This document shows positions 27,075 through 36,120 of a stretch of 64,000 nt of DNA, piece after piece. The notes beneath the pieces were generated by a model. It saw only the letters and a list, made by a program, of their open reading frames with translations. It was not told where the DNA came from and made no database searches. The DNA is from DATKOF01 sp035524795 (GTDB taxonomy: Bacteria > Pseudomonadota > Gammaproteobacteria > Burkholderiales > SG8-41): NCBI GenBank assembly GCA_035524795.1, contig DATKOF010000035.1, forward strand, positions 23,494 through 87,493, written 5' to 3'. The stretch's first letter is position 1, and each line of letters begins with the position of its first letter. The translations under genes and the position numbers were made by a program.

Positions 27075-27562
27075 TGGATAAAATTTCGGCGTTGATGGAC
27101 GGGGAGTTGAGCAGTCAGGAGACGCGGCACAATCTGCTGCGCCTGAAAGACTCTGCCGAGTGCCGGGAAACCTGGGACACGTTTTACCTGATCGGCGACG
27201 TGATGCGGGGCGAGCCCGCACTGGACGATACTTTCACCATGCGCGTCTGCGGACGGCTTGCCGAGGAACCGACCATCATCGCGCCGCGCTTTACCCACCG
27301 GCAGGTAATCGGCTATACCCTGTCCGCCGCCGCTTCGCTGGCTGCCGTTGCCTTCGTGCTGACCTTGGCGATCAATGTCGATAATCCATTCCGTCCGGCC
27401 CGGCAGCAGCCGGCCCAAGTCGCTTTCCAGCCACCACAGCCGATCAACCAGGCCAAAATCAACGAATATCTGATCGCCCACCAGGAATTCTCCCCGAGCA
27501 CGATGATGCAGGGCGTTGCGCCTTATGTGCGCACCGTTTCCGACGATCAGGCAACGCATTGA
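27074..27562 (+). CDS. rseA: RseA/MucA anti-sigma-E factor
   Basis: Inner-membrane anti-sigma factor, 162 residues. The cytoplasmic N-terminal domain begins MDKISALMDGELSSQE, the family signature, followed by TWDTFYLIGDVMRGE. One membrane helix (about 77-97, VIGYTLSAAASLAAVAFVLTL read in two parts) and a short periplasmic tail follow. The start at ATG 27074 overlaps the rpoE stop (ATGA) and is preceded by AGGAGA. It is the expected substrate of MucD-type proteases and RseP. Confidence 0.93.
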   Translation: MDKISALMDGELSSQETRHNLLRLKDSAECRETWDTFYLIGDVMRGEPALDDTFTMRVCGRLAEEPTIIAPRFTHRQVIGYTLSAAASLAAVAFVLTLAINVDNPFRPARQQPAQVAFQPPQPINQAKINEYLIAHQEFSPSTMMQGVAPYVRTVSDDQATH

Positions 27563-27572
27563 GCCATTGGAC

Positions 27573-28544
27573 ATGCGATCAGCGTTGACAGCCCTGTTTT
27601 GCATTCTCCAGTTCGGCGGCGCTCCGCTCGTCCGTGCGGAGGATCCCGGGCCGCCGGCGGACGCGATGGCATGGCTGCAGAAAATAGCCGCGGCATCGCG
27701 ACATGTCAGTTATGCCGGCACCTTCATTTATCATCACGGCAATGAGGTCGAGACGTCGCGTATCTGGCACATCGTCGATGCCGACGGCGAGCACGAACGG
27801 CTGGCGACACTCGACGGGCCGCTGCGTGAAATCGTGCGCAACAATGAAAACGTCACCTGTTATCTGCCGGAACGCGAACTCGTACTGGCCGAAAAGCGGA
27901 CATTGGGTCAATTCCCCGCGCTGCTGCCGCCACAGCTGCTGTCGGGCATCACCGAAAGCTATGTGCCGGTCAAGGGTGAGCGCGACCGCGTGGCTGGATT
28001 CAGCTGTCAGGTGGTTCTGCTGAAACCGAAGGATAACTTGCGCTATGGCCATTATTTCTGCGCCGAACTCGCGACCGGCCTGCCGTTGCGCGTGCGAACC
28101 TACGACAGCGACAATGAAATCGTCGAATCCTTCGCGTTCACCGCTCTCAGCATCGGAAATACAATCAGCAAGGGAATGCTGAAGCCGCATTACGCGGCGG
28201 AAAGCAGGAACTGGCGCGTCGATCGGGCCGCGCTCGACCAGAGCGACGCCATGGGCGATGGCGTGCTGAATGCGCCGCCGGGGTTCAAACGTCTTGCCGC
28301 AATCAAGCGCTCTCTGCCCGGGCACCCTGCGATATCCCAGATCGTCTATTCAGACGGCATTGCGGCCGTCTCGATTTTCATCGAACCGCCGCCGGCATCT
28401 CCGCCGGCGGCGGGGCCGGCCGCGCATGGCGCGATCAATATCTACGTCAAGCCGGAGGCCGACCGGATGGTGACGGTGGTGGGCGAAGCCCCGCCGGGCA
28501 CGATAAAATTGATCGCCGATTCATTAACCCCGGAACAAAAGTAA
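27573..28544 (+). CDS. mucB: MucB/RseB periplasmic sigma-E regulator
   Basis: Periplasmic protein that binds the tail of RseA and shields it from proteolysis until it senses envelope stress. ATG 27573 gives a clean signal peptide (ALTALFCILQFGGAPLVRAE). The mature part shows the family's MAWLQKIAAASRHVSYAGTF and a LolA-like fold region, then the smaller C-terminal domain (KRSLPGHPAISQIVYSDGIA). 323 residues, as usual. Confidence 0.93.
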   Translation: MRSALTALFCILQFGGAPLVRAEDPGPPADAMAWLQKIAAASRHVSYAGTFIYHHGNEVETSRIWHIVDADGEHERLATLDGPLREIVRNNENVTCYLPERELVLAEKRTLGQFPALLPPQLLSGITESYVPVKGERDRVAGFSCQVVLLKPKDNLRYGHYFCAELATGLPLRVRTYDSDNEIVESFAFTALSIGNTISKGMLKPHYAAESRNWRVDRAALDQSDAMGDGVLNAPPGFKRLAAIKRSLPGHPAISQIVYSDGIAAVSIFIEPPPASPPAAGPAAHGAINIYVKPEADRMVTVVGEAPPGTIKLIADSLTPEQK

Positions 28545-28591
28545 TGTTGCATTCCGTTGTCAAGCCGCATGTAGAGAAAGGAACCCAGTTG

Positions 28592-30016
28592 ATGTTGCGT
28601 AAATTCATTTTCCTGGTTTTAACCGCGTTCTCATTTTCCGCCGCCGCCCAGTTGCCGGATTTCACCGACCTGGTGGAGAAACAGGGGCCGGCGGTCGTCA
28701 ATATCAGCACCACGCTGACGGTTCATCATCCGGCGGTAATGCCGCAGATCCCGAATCTGCCGGAGGATGATCCGTTCTATGAGTTTTTCCGCCGCTTCAT
28801 GCCCAACCCCGGCGGTCCCGCGCCGCGCGATTTCCAGTCGAATTCGACTGGATCCGGGTTCATCATCAGCTCCGACGGCTATATTCTGACCAACGCCCAC
28901 GTGGTCGATGCCGCCGACGAAGTCGACGTCAAACTCAACGACAAACGCGAATTCAAGGCCAAGGTCATCGGCACCGACAAACGCACCGATATTGCGCTGC
29001 TCAAGATAGATGCGACCGGCCTGCCGTTCGTGAAGACCGGCGATCCCAACAAGCTGAAGGTCGGTGAATGGGTGGTCGCGATCGGCTCGCCATTCGGTTT
29101 CGAGAACTCGGTGACCGCCGGCATTGTCAGCGCCAAGGGGCGGTCGCTGCCGGATGAAAATCTGGTGCCTTTCATCCAGTCGGACGTCGCGGTCAACCCC
29201 GGCAACTCGGGGGGGCCGTTGTTCAATCTGAAAGGCGAAGTGGTCGGCGTCAATTCCCAGATTTACAGCCGCACCGGCGGTTTCATGGGGCTGTCGTTTG
29301 CGATCCCGATCGACGTCGCGAATGACGTTGCGACGCAATTACGCGCGTCGGGCAAGGTAAAACGCGGTCGCATCGGCGTGATGATACAGGCGGTGACCAA
29401 GGATCTCGCAGAGTCATTCGGGTTGCCGAAGGCGGAAGGGGCGCTGGTGAGTTCAGTCGAGAAGGGCAGTCCGGCGGACCGCGCCGGCGTCGAGAACGGA
29501 GACGTTATCCTCAAGTTCGACGGCAAGGCAGTGGAAGAGTCTGACGATCTGCCGCGGATCGTCGGTACGACCAAGCCCGGCGCCAGGGTCATGATGCAGG
29601 TCATGCGCAACAAGAACCCGCTCGATCTGCCGATCGTGGTCGGCGAAATGGCGGTGGCGGATGATGAAAACGGCATCGCGCCGCAACTCAAACCGCGCCG
29701 TGGCAGCGGCAAATCGCCGACACCCGATGCCGTCAGTCGTCTCGGAATAACCGCGTCGGAGCCGACTGCCGAACAGCGCAACCAGCTGAAAATAACCGGC
29801 GGCGTCGTCGTCGAGGACACCCAGGGCGCTGCTGCGCGCGCCGGACTGCGCCGCGGCGACATCATTCTGGCGGTCAACAACCAGCAGGTGAAATCGATCG
29901 AACAGCTTGGCCAGCTGCTTGGGCAGTTCAAGAAGGACGACATCCCGGCGCTGCTGGTGCGCCGCAACGATATGACGCTGTACGTTCCGCTCAGGGTGGA
30001 GAAGGATGCCGGCTGA
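28592..30016 (+). CDS. mucD: MucD/DegP-type periplasmic serine protease
   Basis: HtrA-family protease and chaperone. Signal peptide MLRKFIFLVLTAFSFSAAAQ. Catalytic triad: H103 (TNAHVVD), D133 (RTDIALLKI) and S206 (NPGNSGGPLF). Two PDZ domains follow (about 260-350 and 385-470). 474 residues from ATG 28592; TTG 28589 just before it is an alternative, and AGAAAGGA upstream is the Shine-Dalgarno. Position after mucB gives the algU-mucA-mucB-mucD order; there is no mucC/rseC gene between. Confidence 0.93.
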   Translation: MLRKFIFLVLTAFSFSAAAQLPDFTDLVEKQGPAVVNISTTLTVHHPAVMPQIPNLPEDDPFYEFFRRFMPNPGGPAPRDFQSNSTGSGFIISSDGYILTNAHVVDAADEVDVKLNDKREFKAKVIGTDKRTDIALLKIDATGLPFVKTGDPNKLKVGEWVVAIGSPFGFENSVTAGIVSAKGRSLPDENLVPFIQSDVAVNPGNSGGPLFNLKGEVVGVNSQIYSRTGGFMGLSFAIPIDVANDVATQLRASGKVKRGRIGVMIQAVTKDLAESFGLPKAEGALVSSVEKGSPADRAGVENGDVILKFDGKAVEESDDLPRIVGTTKPGARVMMQVMRNKNPLDLPIVVGEMAVADDENGIAPQLKPRRGSGKSPTPDAVSRLGITASEPTAEQRNQLKITGGVVVEDTQGAAARAGLRRGDIILAVNNQQVKSIEQLGQLLGQFKKDDIPALLVRRNDMTLYVPLRVEKDAG

Positions 30017-30040
30017 CATGCGGCGATAATGGGTTAGAAT
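30013..30040 (+). promoter_or_regulatory. Sigma-70-type promoter ahead of lepA
   Basis: CTGACA (30013-30018) and TAGAAT (30035-30040) with a 16-base spacer, each one mismatch from consensus. The -35 box contains the mucD stop codon. Predicted start of transcription is near 30047, upstream of the hairpin at 30068, so the lepA leader RNA would contain that hairpin. Confidence 0.55.
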
Positions 30041-30067
30041 AAAAAACCAGCGGCGAAAGGACGAACA

Positions 30068-30093
30068 GGGCACGCAGGCAGCGTGCCCTTTTT
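30068..30093 (+). terminator. Rho-independent terminator or attenuator before lepA
   Basis: A perfect 8-base GC-rich stem (GGGCACGC/GCGTGCCC) with a five-base loop (AGGCA) is followed by five T. It ends only 11 bases before the lepA ATG. It may simply end the rpoE-mucD transcript. If the promoter at 30013 is used, it would instead sit in the lepA leader and could act as an attenuator. Confidence 0.7.
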
Positions 30094-30104
30094 CATGGTT
30101 TCTG

Positions 30105-31895
30105 ATGGACCACATTCGAAATTTTTCCATTATTGCGCACATCGATCACGGCAAATCGACGCTGGCGGACCGCTTCATCCAGTGGTGCGGCGGGTTGTCG
30201 GAACGGGAAATGGAAGCGCAGGTGCTCGATTCGATGGATCTCGAGCGCGAGCGTGGAATAACGATCAAGGCGCAGACGGTAGCGCTCGACTACCGCGCCC
30301 GCGACGGCAGGATCTACCTGCTGAATCTGATCGATACGCCCGGCCACGTCGATTTTTCCTATGAAGTGTCGCGCTCACTCGCCGCCTGCGAGGGCGCGCT
30401 GCTGGTGGTCGATGCCTCGCAGGGAGTCGAGGCGCAGACCGTCGCCAACTGCTACACGGCGCTCGAACAGGGCGTCGAGGTGGTGCCGGTGCTGAACAAG
30501 ATCGACCTGCCTTCGGCCGATCCGGCGCGGGTAATTTCGGAAATCGAGGACATCATCGGCATCCCGGCGACGGACGCGGTACGCGCCAGCGCCAAGACCG
30601 GCGAAGGCGTGCCGGAGATACTCGAAACCGTGATCGCGCGCATTCCGCCGCCCAAAGGCGACCCGGATGCGCCGCTGAAGGCGCTGATCATCGACTCGTG
30701 GTTCGACAATTACGTAGGGGTCGTAATGCTGGTGCGCGTGGTCGACGGCGTACTGCGGCCACGCGACCGCATACTGCTGCTGTCGACGCAGGCGCAGTAT
30801 CTGTGCGAGCGGGTCGGCGTGTTCACTCCGAAATCGCGCGGCAAGGACAGCCTGACGGCCGGCGAGGTCGGCTTCGTGATCGCCGGCGTCAAGGAGCTGA
30901 AGGCGGCGCGCGTCGGGGATACCGTGACTCTTGCTGACCGGCCAGCGACTGAAGCGCTGCCGGGCTTCAAGGAAATAAAGCCGCAGGTGTTCGCCGGACT
31001 CTATCCGGTCGACGCCAATCAGTACGACGCGCTGCGCGAGGCGCTCGAGAAGCTGCAGCTCAACGACTCGTCGCTGCGCTTCGAGCCGGAGTCGTCGCAG
31101 GCGCTCGGTTTCGGCTTCCGCTGCGGATTCCTCGGCCTGCTGCATATGGACATCGTGCAGGAACGCCTCGAGCGCGAGTACGGGATGGAACTGATCACGA
31201 CCGCGCCGACCGTGGTTTACCAGGTTCTGCAGCAGGACGGCGCGGTGATCGAGATCGAGAATCCGTCAAAGCTTCCCGACCTGTCCAGGATCGCGGAAAT
31301 CCGCGAGCCTGTCATCACTGCCACGATACTGTCGCCGCAGGAATATGTCGGACCGGTGATCACGCTGTGCACGCAGCGGCGCGGCGCACAGCGCGACATG
31401 CGCTACCTGGGCCGCCAGGTGATGCTGGTCTACGAACTGCCGCTGAATGAGGTTGTGCTGGACTTTTTCGACCGGCTGAAGTCGGTGAGCCGCGGCTACG
31501 CCTCGCTGGACTATGAGTTCAAGGAGTACCGCGCCGACGATCTGGTGAAACTGGATATCCTGATCAATAGCGAACGCGTTGACGCGTTGTCGCTGATCGT
31601 GCACCGTTCGGGTTCGCAGCATCGCGGCCGGGAACTGGCGCAGAAAATGCGCGAACTGATCCCGCGCCAGATGTTCGACGTCGCGGTACAGGCCGCGATC
31701 GGCTCGCATATCATCGCCCGCGAAACCGTCAAAGCAATGCGCAAAAACGTGCTTGCCAAGTGCTACGGCGGCGACATTACGCGCAAGCGTAAGCTGCTGG
31801 AAAAACAGAAGGCCGGCAAGAAACGCATGAAACAGGTCGGCAGCGTCGAAATACCGCAGGAAGCGTTTCTGGCGATATTGCAGATCGAAAAATAA
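30105..31895 (+). CDS. lepA: Elongation factor 4 (LepA)
   Basis: Ribosome-associated GTPase, 596 residues. The N-terminus NFSIIAHIDHGKSTLADRF carries the P-loop, followed by DTPGHVDFSYEVSRS and NKIDLPSADP. The LepA-specific C-terminal domain includes AIGSHIIARETVKAMRKNV and KCYGGDITRKRKLLEKQK. ATG 30105 matches the family start, but no clear Shine-Dalgarno precedes it. First gene of the lepA-lepB-rnc-era-recO-pdxJ-nagZ run. Confidence 0.96.
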   Translation: MDHIRNFSIIAHIDHGKSTLADRFIQWCGGLSEREMEAQVLDSMDLERERGITIKAQTVALDYRARDGRIYLLNLIDTPGHVDFSYEVSRSLAACEGALLVVDASQGVEAQTVANCYTALEQGVEVVPVLNKIDLPSADPARVISEIEDIIGIPATDAVRASAKTGEGVPEILETVIARIPPPKGDPDAPLKALIIDSWFDNYVGVVMLVRVVDGVLRPRDRILLLSTQAQYLCERVGVFTPKSRGKDSLTAGEVGFVIAGVKELKAARVGDTVTLADRPATEALPGFKEIKPQVFAGLYPVDANQYDALREALEKLQLNDSSLRFEPESSQALGFGFRCGFLGLLHMDIVQERLEREYGMELITTAPTVVYQVLQQDGAVIEIENPSKLPDLSRIAEIREPVITATILSPQEYVGPVITLCTQRRGAQRDMRYLGRQVMLVYELPLNEVVLDFFDRLKSVSRGYASLDYEFKEYRADDLVKLDILINSERVDALSLIVHRSGSQHRGRELAQKMRELIPRQMFDVAVQAAIGSHIIARETVKAMRKNVLAKCYGGDITRKRKLLEKQKAGKKRMKQVGSVEIPQEAFLAILQIEK

Positions 31896-31920
31896 TGATT
31901 TCGAGATCGAAAGGATAACG

Positions 31921-32712
31921 GTGGATTTTGCCCTTTTCATATTCGCGCTGCTGGTCGCCAGCGGAGCAATCTGGCTCGCCGATCACTGGTTTCTGAGGCC
32001 GCGCCGCGCGCCGGGCGCCGGCGAACCGTGGTGGGTAGAATATCCGAAAAGCTTTTTCCCGGTGATCCTGCTGGTTTTCCTGCTGCGCTCGTTTCTGGTG
32101 GAACCCTTCAAGATCCCGTCCGGATCGATGCTGCCGACATTGCTGGTCGGCGACTTCATACTGGTGAACAAATTCACGTACGGCATCCGTCTGCCGATCG
32201 TGAACGCCAAGATCTTCGACATCAACCAGCCGCAGCGCGGCGAGGTCATGGTGTTCCGCTACCCGGAGGATCCGACGGTCGATTACATCAAGCGCGTGGT
32301 CGGCCTTCCCGGCGACCGCATCGCCTATCGTGACAAGCGGCTGACGATCAACGGCGAAGAGGCCAGGGTTATCCCCAACAACCAGATAGACTATTATGAG
32401 AACGGGCCGGCGGCGGAATTTCTGGAAACCCTTGGCGCCCATCAGCACATCATCTTGAACCGTGACGAATATCCTCCTGTTATTCTGTCCCGGGTCGAGC
32501 AATTCCCATTCCGGCATGATTGCGACTACAATGAAGCAGGATTTGCGTGCACAGTGCCGCCGGGCCATTACTTCATGATGGGCGACAACCGGGACAGCAG
32601 CAGCGACAGCCGCTACTGGGGGTTCGTACCCGACCGCAACATCGTCGGGCGGGCGTTCATGATCTGGTGGAACTTCAGCGACTTCAAGCGCATCGGGCGC
32701 ATGATAAATTGA
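31921..32712 (+). CDS. lepB: Signal peptidase I
   Basis: Removes signal peptides on the outer face of the inner membrane. The GTG start is preceded by AAAGGATA. It has an N-terminal membrane helix and a second hydrophobic segment (FFPVILLVFLLRSFLV). Catalytic Ser69 (PSGSMLPTLLVGD) and Lys124 (DYIKRVVGLPGD) are 55 residues apart, as in E. coli. The C-terminal GDNRDSSSDSRYWGFVP box is present. 263 residues. Confidence 0.96.
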   Translation: MDFALFIFALLVASGAIWLADHWFLRPRRAPGAGEPWWVEYPKSFFPVILLVFLLRSFLVEPFKIPSGSMLPTLLVGDFILVNKFTYGIRLPIVNAKIFDINQPQRGEVMVFRYPEDPTVDYIKRVVGLPGDRIAYRDKRLTINGEEARVIPNNQIDYYENGPAAEFLETLGAHQHIILNRDEYPPVILSRVEQFPFRHDCDYNEAGFACTVPPGHYFMMGDNRDSSSDSRYWGFVPDRNIVGRAFMIWWNFSDFKRIGRMIN

Positions 32713-32723
32713 CAGGGGACGGT

Positions 32724-33080
32724 ATGAAAAAGCAAAGCGGTCTGAGTCTGGGCGGATTCATTGTGGTCTGCTTCGTCGTGATCTTCGTTGCCCTTCTCGG
32801 CTTCAAGCTGTTTACCCCTTACACGCAGTACCTGACGATCCAGAAGACCTTCCGGGATATCGCAAACGATCCGGAAATGAAGGGAGCGAGCGTGCGCGAT
32901 ATCAAAATGGCATATGTCAAACATTCGATGATCGACAATATCGATTCCGTCGGTCCGGATGACATCGATATCGAAAAAGACGGCGACAATATCACGCTGA
33001 GCGCCGCATATTCGGTCAAGGTGCCGCTGGTAGCCAACGTCAGCCTGTTGATCGATTTCAACGCAACTTCGAACAAATGA
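32724..33080 (+). CDS. DUF4845 membrane protein
   Basis: A 118-residue protein with one N-terminal membrane helix (LSLGGFIVVCFVVIFVALLG) and a periplasmic-facing remainder. It belongs to the DUF4845 family commonly found between lepB and rnc in betaproteobacteria; function unknown. ATG 32724 with AGGGGAC just upstream is the natural start. The longer upstream frame overlaps lepB and has no family resemblance. Confidence 0.82.
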   Translation: MKKQSGLSLGGFIVVCFVVIFVALLGFKLFTPYTQYLTIQKTFRDIANDPEMKGASVRDIKMAYVKHSMIDNIDSVGPDDIDIEKDGDNITLSAAYSVKVPLVANVSLLIDFNATSNK

Positions 33081-33112
33081 CGTCGTCCGTGCGAAGTCCG
33101 TCCTGAGCCGGG

Positions 33113-33784
33113 ATGTCCGATTCTCCGATCACCGACGCCCTCGGTTATTCTTTCCACGACGCCGCGTTATTGCGACAGGCGCTGACTCACCGCAGCCATG
33201 GCGCACTTCACAACGAGCGACTCGAATTCCTGGGCGACGGGGTTTTGAACTGCGTCGTCGCCGAAGAACTGTTCCGCAGGTTTCCGCAAATGAGCGAGGG
33301 TGATCTATCTCGGCTGCGCGCCGGCGTCGTCAACCGGCAAAGCCTGTGCGAGTGCGCGCAGAACATCGCTCTGGGCGAGCATATGCGACTCGGCGAAGGG
33401 GAGATCAAAAGCGGTGGCGCGCGACGGCCGTCGATCCTCGCCGATACAATGGAGGCGCTGATCGGCGCGGTGTTTCTCGACGGCGGATACGCGGCCGCGC
33501 GCGGGGCGGTCGTCATGGTATTCGCGGATCGGCTTGCAACCGTCGGCGGAGAAACGCCGGGAAAAGATCCGAAAACGCTGCTGCAGGAGCTGCTGCAGGG
33601 ACAGCATCTGCCTTTACCCCAATATTCGATCATCGAGACCCACGGCGCAGCCCATAATCAGGTTTTTCGCGTCGCCTGCGTGATTCCGGAACTCGGCATC
33701 CATACCGAAGGTGAGGGGGCGAGCCGGCGCAGCGCCGAGCAGGCGGCGGCGCGGCGCGCGTATGAACTCGGCATCCATTCCTGA
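33113..33784 (+). CDS. rnc: Ribonuclease III
   Basis: Double-stranded RNA endonuclease for rRNA processing. The signature NERLEFLGDGVLN lies in the catalytic domain, with a second acidic site in ILADTMEALIGAVFLDGG. The C-terminal dsRNA-binding domain (about 150-223) has DPKTLLQELLQG and ends GASRRSAEQAAARRAYE. 223 residues. The stop overlaps the era start. Confidence 0.96.
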   Translation: MSDSPITDALGYSFHDAALLRQALTHRSHGALHNERLEFLGDGVLNCVVAEELFRRFPQMSEGDLSRLRAGVVNRQSLCECAQNIALGEHMRLGEGEIKSGGARRPSILADTMEALIGAVFLDGGYAAARGAVVMVFADRLATVGGETPGKDPKTLLQELLQGQHLPLPQYSIIETHGAAHNQVFRVACVIPELGIHTEGEGASRRSAEQAAARRAYELGIHS

Positions 33785-34677
33785 TGGCGGGCGCCGGGGC
33801 CCATCGCTGCGGCTATGTCACGATCGTCGGTCGTCCCAATGTCGGCAAATCGACTTTGCTCAACCGGCTGACCGGACTCAAGGTCAGCATTACTTCCCGC
33901 AAACCGCAAACCACCCGCAACGCAATCACCGGCATCGTGACCAGAAGCCATGCCCAGACGATTCTGGTCGATACGCCCGGTTTCCAGACCCGTTTCGGCA
34001 GCGCGCTGAACCGCGGCATGAACCGGGTGGTGACACAGTCGCTGGCCGGAGTCGATGCGGTGCTGATGGTCGTCGAGGCGCTGAAATTCGGCGCCGAAGA
34101 CCGCCGGTTATTGGAAATGCTGCCTGTCGGAAAACCAGTGCTGCTGGTGATCAACAAAACGGACCGGGTCGCAGACCGGAAGCGGCTGTTGCCGTTCATC
34201 AAGCAGCTGTCGGAACAGCGGGATTTTGCCGAGATTGTCCCGATCTCCGCTGCCAAGGGCAAGGGCATCGAAAAACTGCTGGAGCTCACCGCGAAATATC
34301 TTCCGCAGGGACCAGCAATCCATGCGGCGGATGAGATTACCGAAGCCAGCGAGCGGTTCCTTGCGGCCGAATTGATCAGGGAGAAGATATTCCGCCTGCT
34401 GGGCGATGAACTGCCGTACGTCAGTGCGGTAATCATCGACGATTTTGTCGAAGAGCCGGGGTTGCGGCGCATCCAGGCGTCGATTATCGTTGACAAGGAT
34501 ACGCACAAGGGAATAGTGATCGGCGCGCGCGGCGCCCGTCTCAAGGAGATTGCGTCTGCGGCCCGCCACGACATGGAAAAATTGTTCGGCGACAAGGTAT
34601 TCCTCGAGGTCTGGGTCAAGGTCAAGCCCGGCTGGATCGACGACGCGCGCTTCCTAAAACGCATCGGTCATGATTGA
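33784..34677 (+). CDS. era: GTPase Era
   Basis: Essential GTPase of 30S subunit maturation. G1 VGRPNVGKSTLLNRL, G3 DTPGF and G4 NKTD are present. The C-terminal KH domain (about 200-297) contains IVDKDTHKGIVIGARGARLK, which binds the 3' end of 16S rRNA. 297 residues. ATG at 33784 overlaps the rnc stop by one base, and the 3' end overlaps recO by eight bases. Confidence 0.96.
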   Translation: MAGAGAHRCGYVTIVGRPNVGKSTLLNRLTGLKVSITSRKPQTTRNAITGIVTRSHAQTILVDTPGFQTRFGSALNRGMNRVVTQSLAGVDAVLMVVEALKFGAEDRRLLEMLPVGKPVLLVINKTDRVADRKRLLPFIKQLSEQRDFAEIVPISAAKGKGIEKLLELTAKYLPQGPAIHAADEITEASERFLAAELIREKIFRLLGDELPYVSAVIIDDFVEEPGLRRIQASIIVDKDTHKGIVIGARGARLKEIASAARHDMEKLFGDKVFLEVWVKVKPGWIDDARFLKRIGHD

Positions 34678-35392
34678 GGCAAGAATGCGTCACGACAACG
34701 AGCCGGCGTTCGTGCTGCACACCTACCCGTATCTTGAAACCAGCCTGCGGGTGGAGGTTCTGAGCAGAAGTCACGGCCGGGTGTCTTTGATTGCGCGCGG
34801 CGCGCGGCGGCCGCGCTCGGCATTGCGCGGTACGCTGCTGCTGTTCCAGCCGCTGCTCGTGAGCTGGTCGGGTAAAACGGAACTGCATACGTTGCATAAA
34901 GTGGAATGGCAGGGTGGAGCGACGCCCCTGAAGGGCGGCGCGCTGCTGTGTGGTTTTTATCTGAACGAGCTGATGATGAAACTGCTGCCGCGGGAAGCCC
35001 CGCACGAATCGCTGTTTGAAGAGTACCGGCATTCGCTGGAAACGCTTGCGGCGGTCGATAATCATGCCGCTGCGCTGCGCCGCTTCGAGAAACGACTGCT
35101 GAAGGAGATCGGCTACGCGCTGGTCCTTGACTACGACGCCACGACCGGAGGCCCGATCGAAGGTGGCCGCAGTTATTCGTACGAGGTCGAGCGAGGGCCG
35201 GTGCGCGTGAACGGCGGCGATCACGCGCTGGAACTGTCGGGCAGCACGCTGATCGATATGCAGCGCGATGATTATTCGAATCCGGCCACGCTGCAGCAAA
35301 GCCGGGCATTGATGAGACTGCTGATCAACCATCATCTGAACGGCCAGACGCTTTACACCCGGCAACTGCTGAGTGATTTGAGACAACTATGA
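34670..35392 (+). CDS. recO: DNA repair protein RecO
   Basis: RecFOR-pathway mediator that loads RecA on SSB-coated DNA. The N-terminal OB-fold (FVLHTYPYLETSLRVEVLS, then VSLIARGARRPRSALRG) is followed by a helical domain (LLCGFYLNELMMKLLPREAP, then FEKRLLKEIGYALVLDYD). 240 residues. The frame could start a few codons later (MRHDNEP), but ATG 34670 overlaps era and is plausible. Confidence 0.92.
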   Translation: MIEARMRHDNEPAFVLHTYPYLETSLRVEVLSRSHGRVSLIARGARRPRSALRGTLLLFQPLLVSWSGKTELHTLHKVEWQGGATPLKGGALLCGFYLNELMMKLLPREAPHESLFEEYRHSLETLAAVDNHAAALRRFEKRLLKEIGYALVLDYDATTGGPIEGGRSYSYEVERGPVRVNGGDHALELSGSTLIDMQRDDYSNPATLQQSRALMRLLINHHLNGQTLYTRQLLSDLRQL

Positions 35393-36120
35393 CCCGGCTC
35401 AGCGTCAACCTCAACAAAATCGCCCTGCTGCGCAACTCCCGCACCATCGGTATCCCAAGCGTAACGCGCGCGGCCGCCATCGTGCTTGACGCCGGGGCGC
35501 ACGGCATCACCGTGCATCCGCGGCCCGACGAGCGCCATATCCGCAGCAGCGACGTCTACGAACTCGCCGCGTTGTTGAAGCAGCGGCCGGGAGCCGAATT
35601 CAACATCGAGGGCAATCCGTTTCATGCGATGCTGGAACTGGTGCGCGCGGTGTGTCCGCAGCAGTGCACGCTGGTTCCCGACGATCCAGGCGCCTTCACC
35701 TCGGATCATGGATGGAATCTGGTCCAGGATGGGGAACGCCTGCGGCCGGTGATCGCGGAACTGCACGCACTGGGCGCGCGGGTCAGCCTGTTCATGGATC
35801 CGGTTCCCGTAGCGATGCCGCGTGCCCGTGAGCTTGGCGCCGACCGTGTTGAACTGTACACCGAGCCGTACGCGGCGGCTTTCGGCACGCCGCAGGAAGC
35901 GCGTGTACTGGATCGGTATGTGGAAGCGGCGCGGGAAGCGCGCGCAGCTGGTCTCGGCGTCAATGCCGGTCATGATCTCAATCTCAGGAATCTGCCGCGT
36001 TTTCTGCAAGCCGTCGACGGCGTGCTCGAGGTGTCGATCGGCCATGCGTTGACTGCCGACGCGCTGGAGTTCGGGCTCGCCGAAACCGTCCGCCGCTATC
36101 TGGAAATACTGGAAAAGTAA
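35389..36120 (+). CDS. pdxJ: Pyridoxine 5'-phosphate synthase
   Basis: Last step of de novo vitamin B6 synthesis, a TIM-barrel enzyme. Seen: LSVNLNKIALLRNSR, GAHGITVHPRPDERHI, FNIEGNP, GARVSLFMDPVP and GLGVNAGHDLN. 243 residues. It overlaps recO by four bases (ATGA). Its stop overlaps the nagZ start; acpS, which commonly lies between the two in this class, is absent. Confidence 0.95.
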   Translation: MTRLSVNLNKIALLRNSRTIGIPSVTRAAAIVLDAGAHGITVHPRPDERHIRSSDVYELAALLKQRPGAEFNIEGNPFHAMLELVRAVCPQQCTLVPDDPGAFTSDHGWNLVQDGERLRPVIAELHALGARVSLFMDPVPVAMPRARELGADRVELYTEPYAAAFGTPQEARVLDRYVEAAREARAAGLGVNAGHDLNLRNLPRFLQAVDGVLEVSIGHALTADALEFGLAETVRRYLEILEK

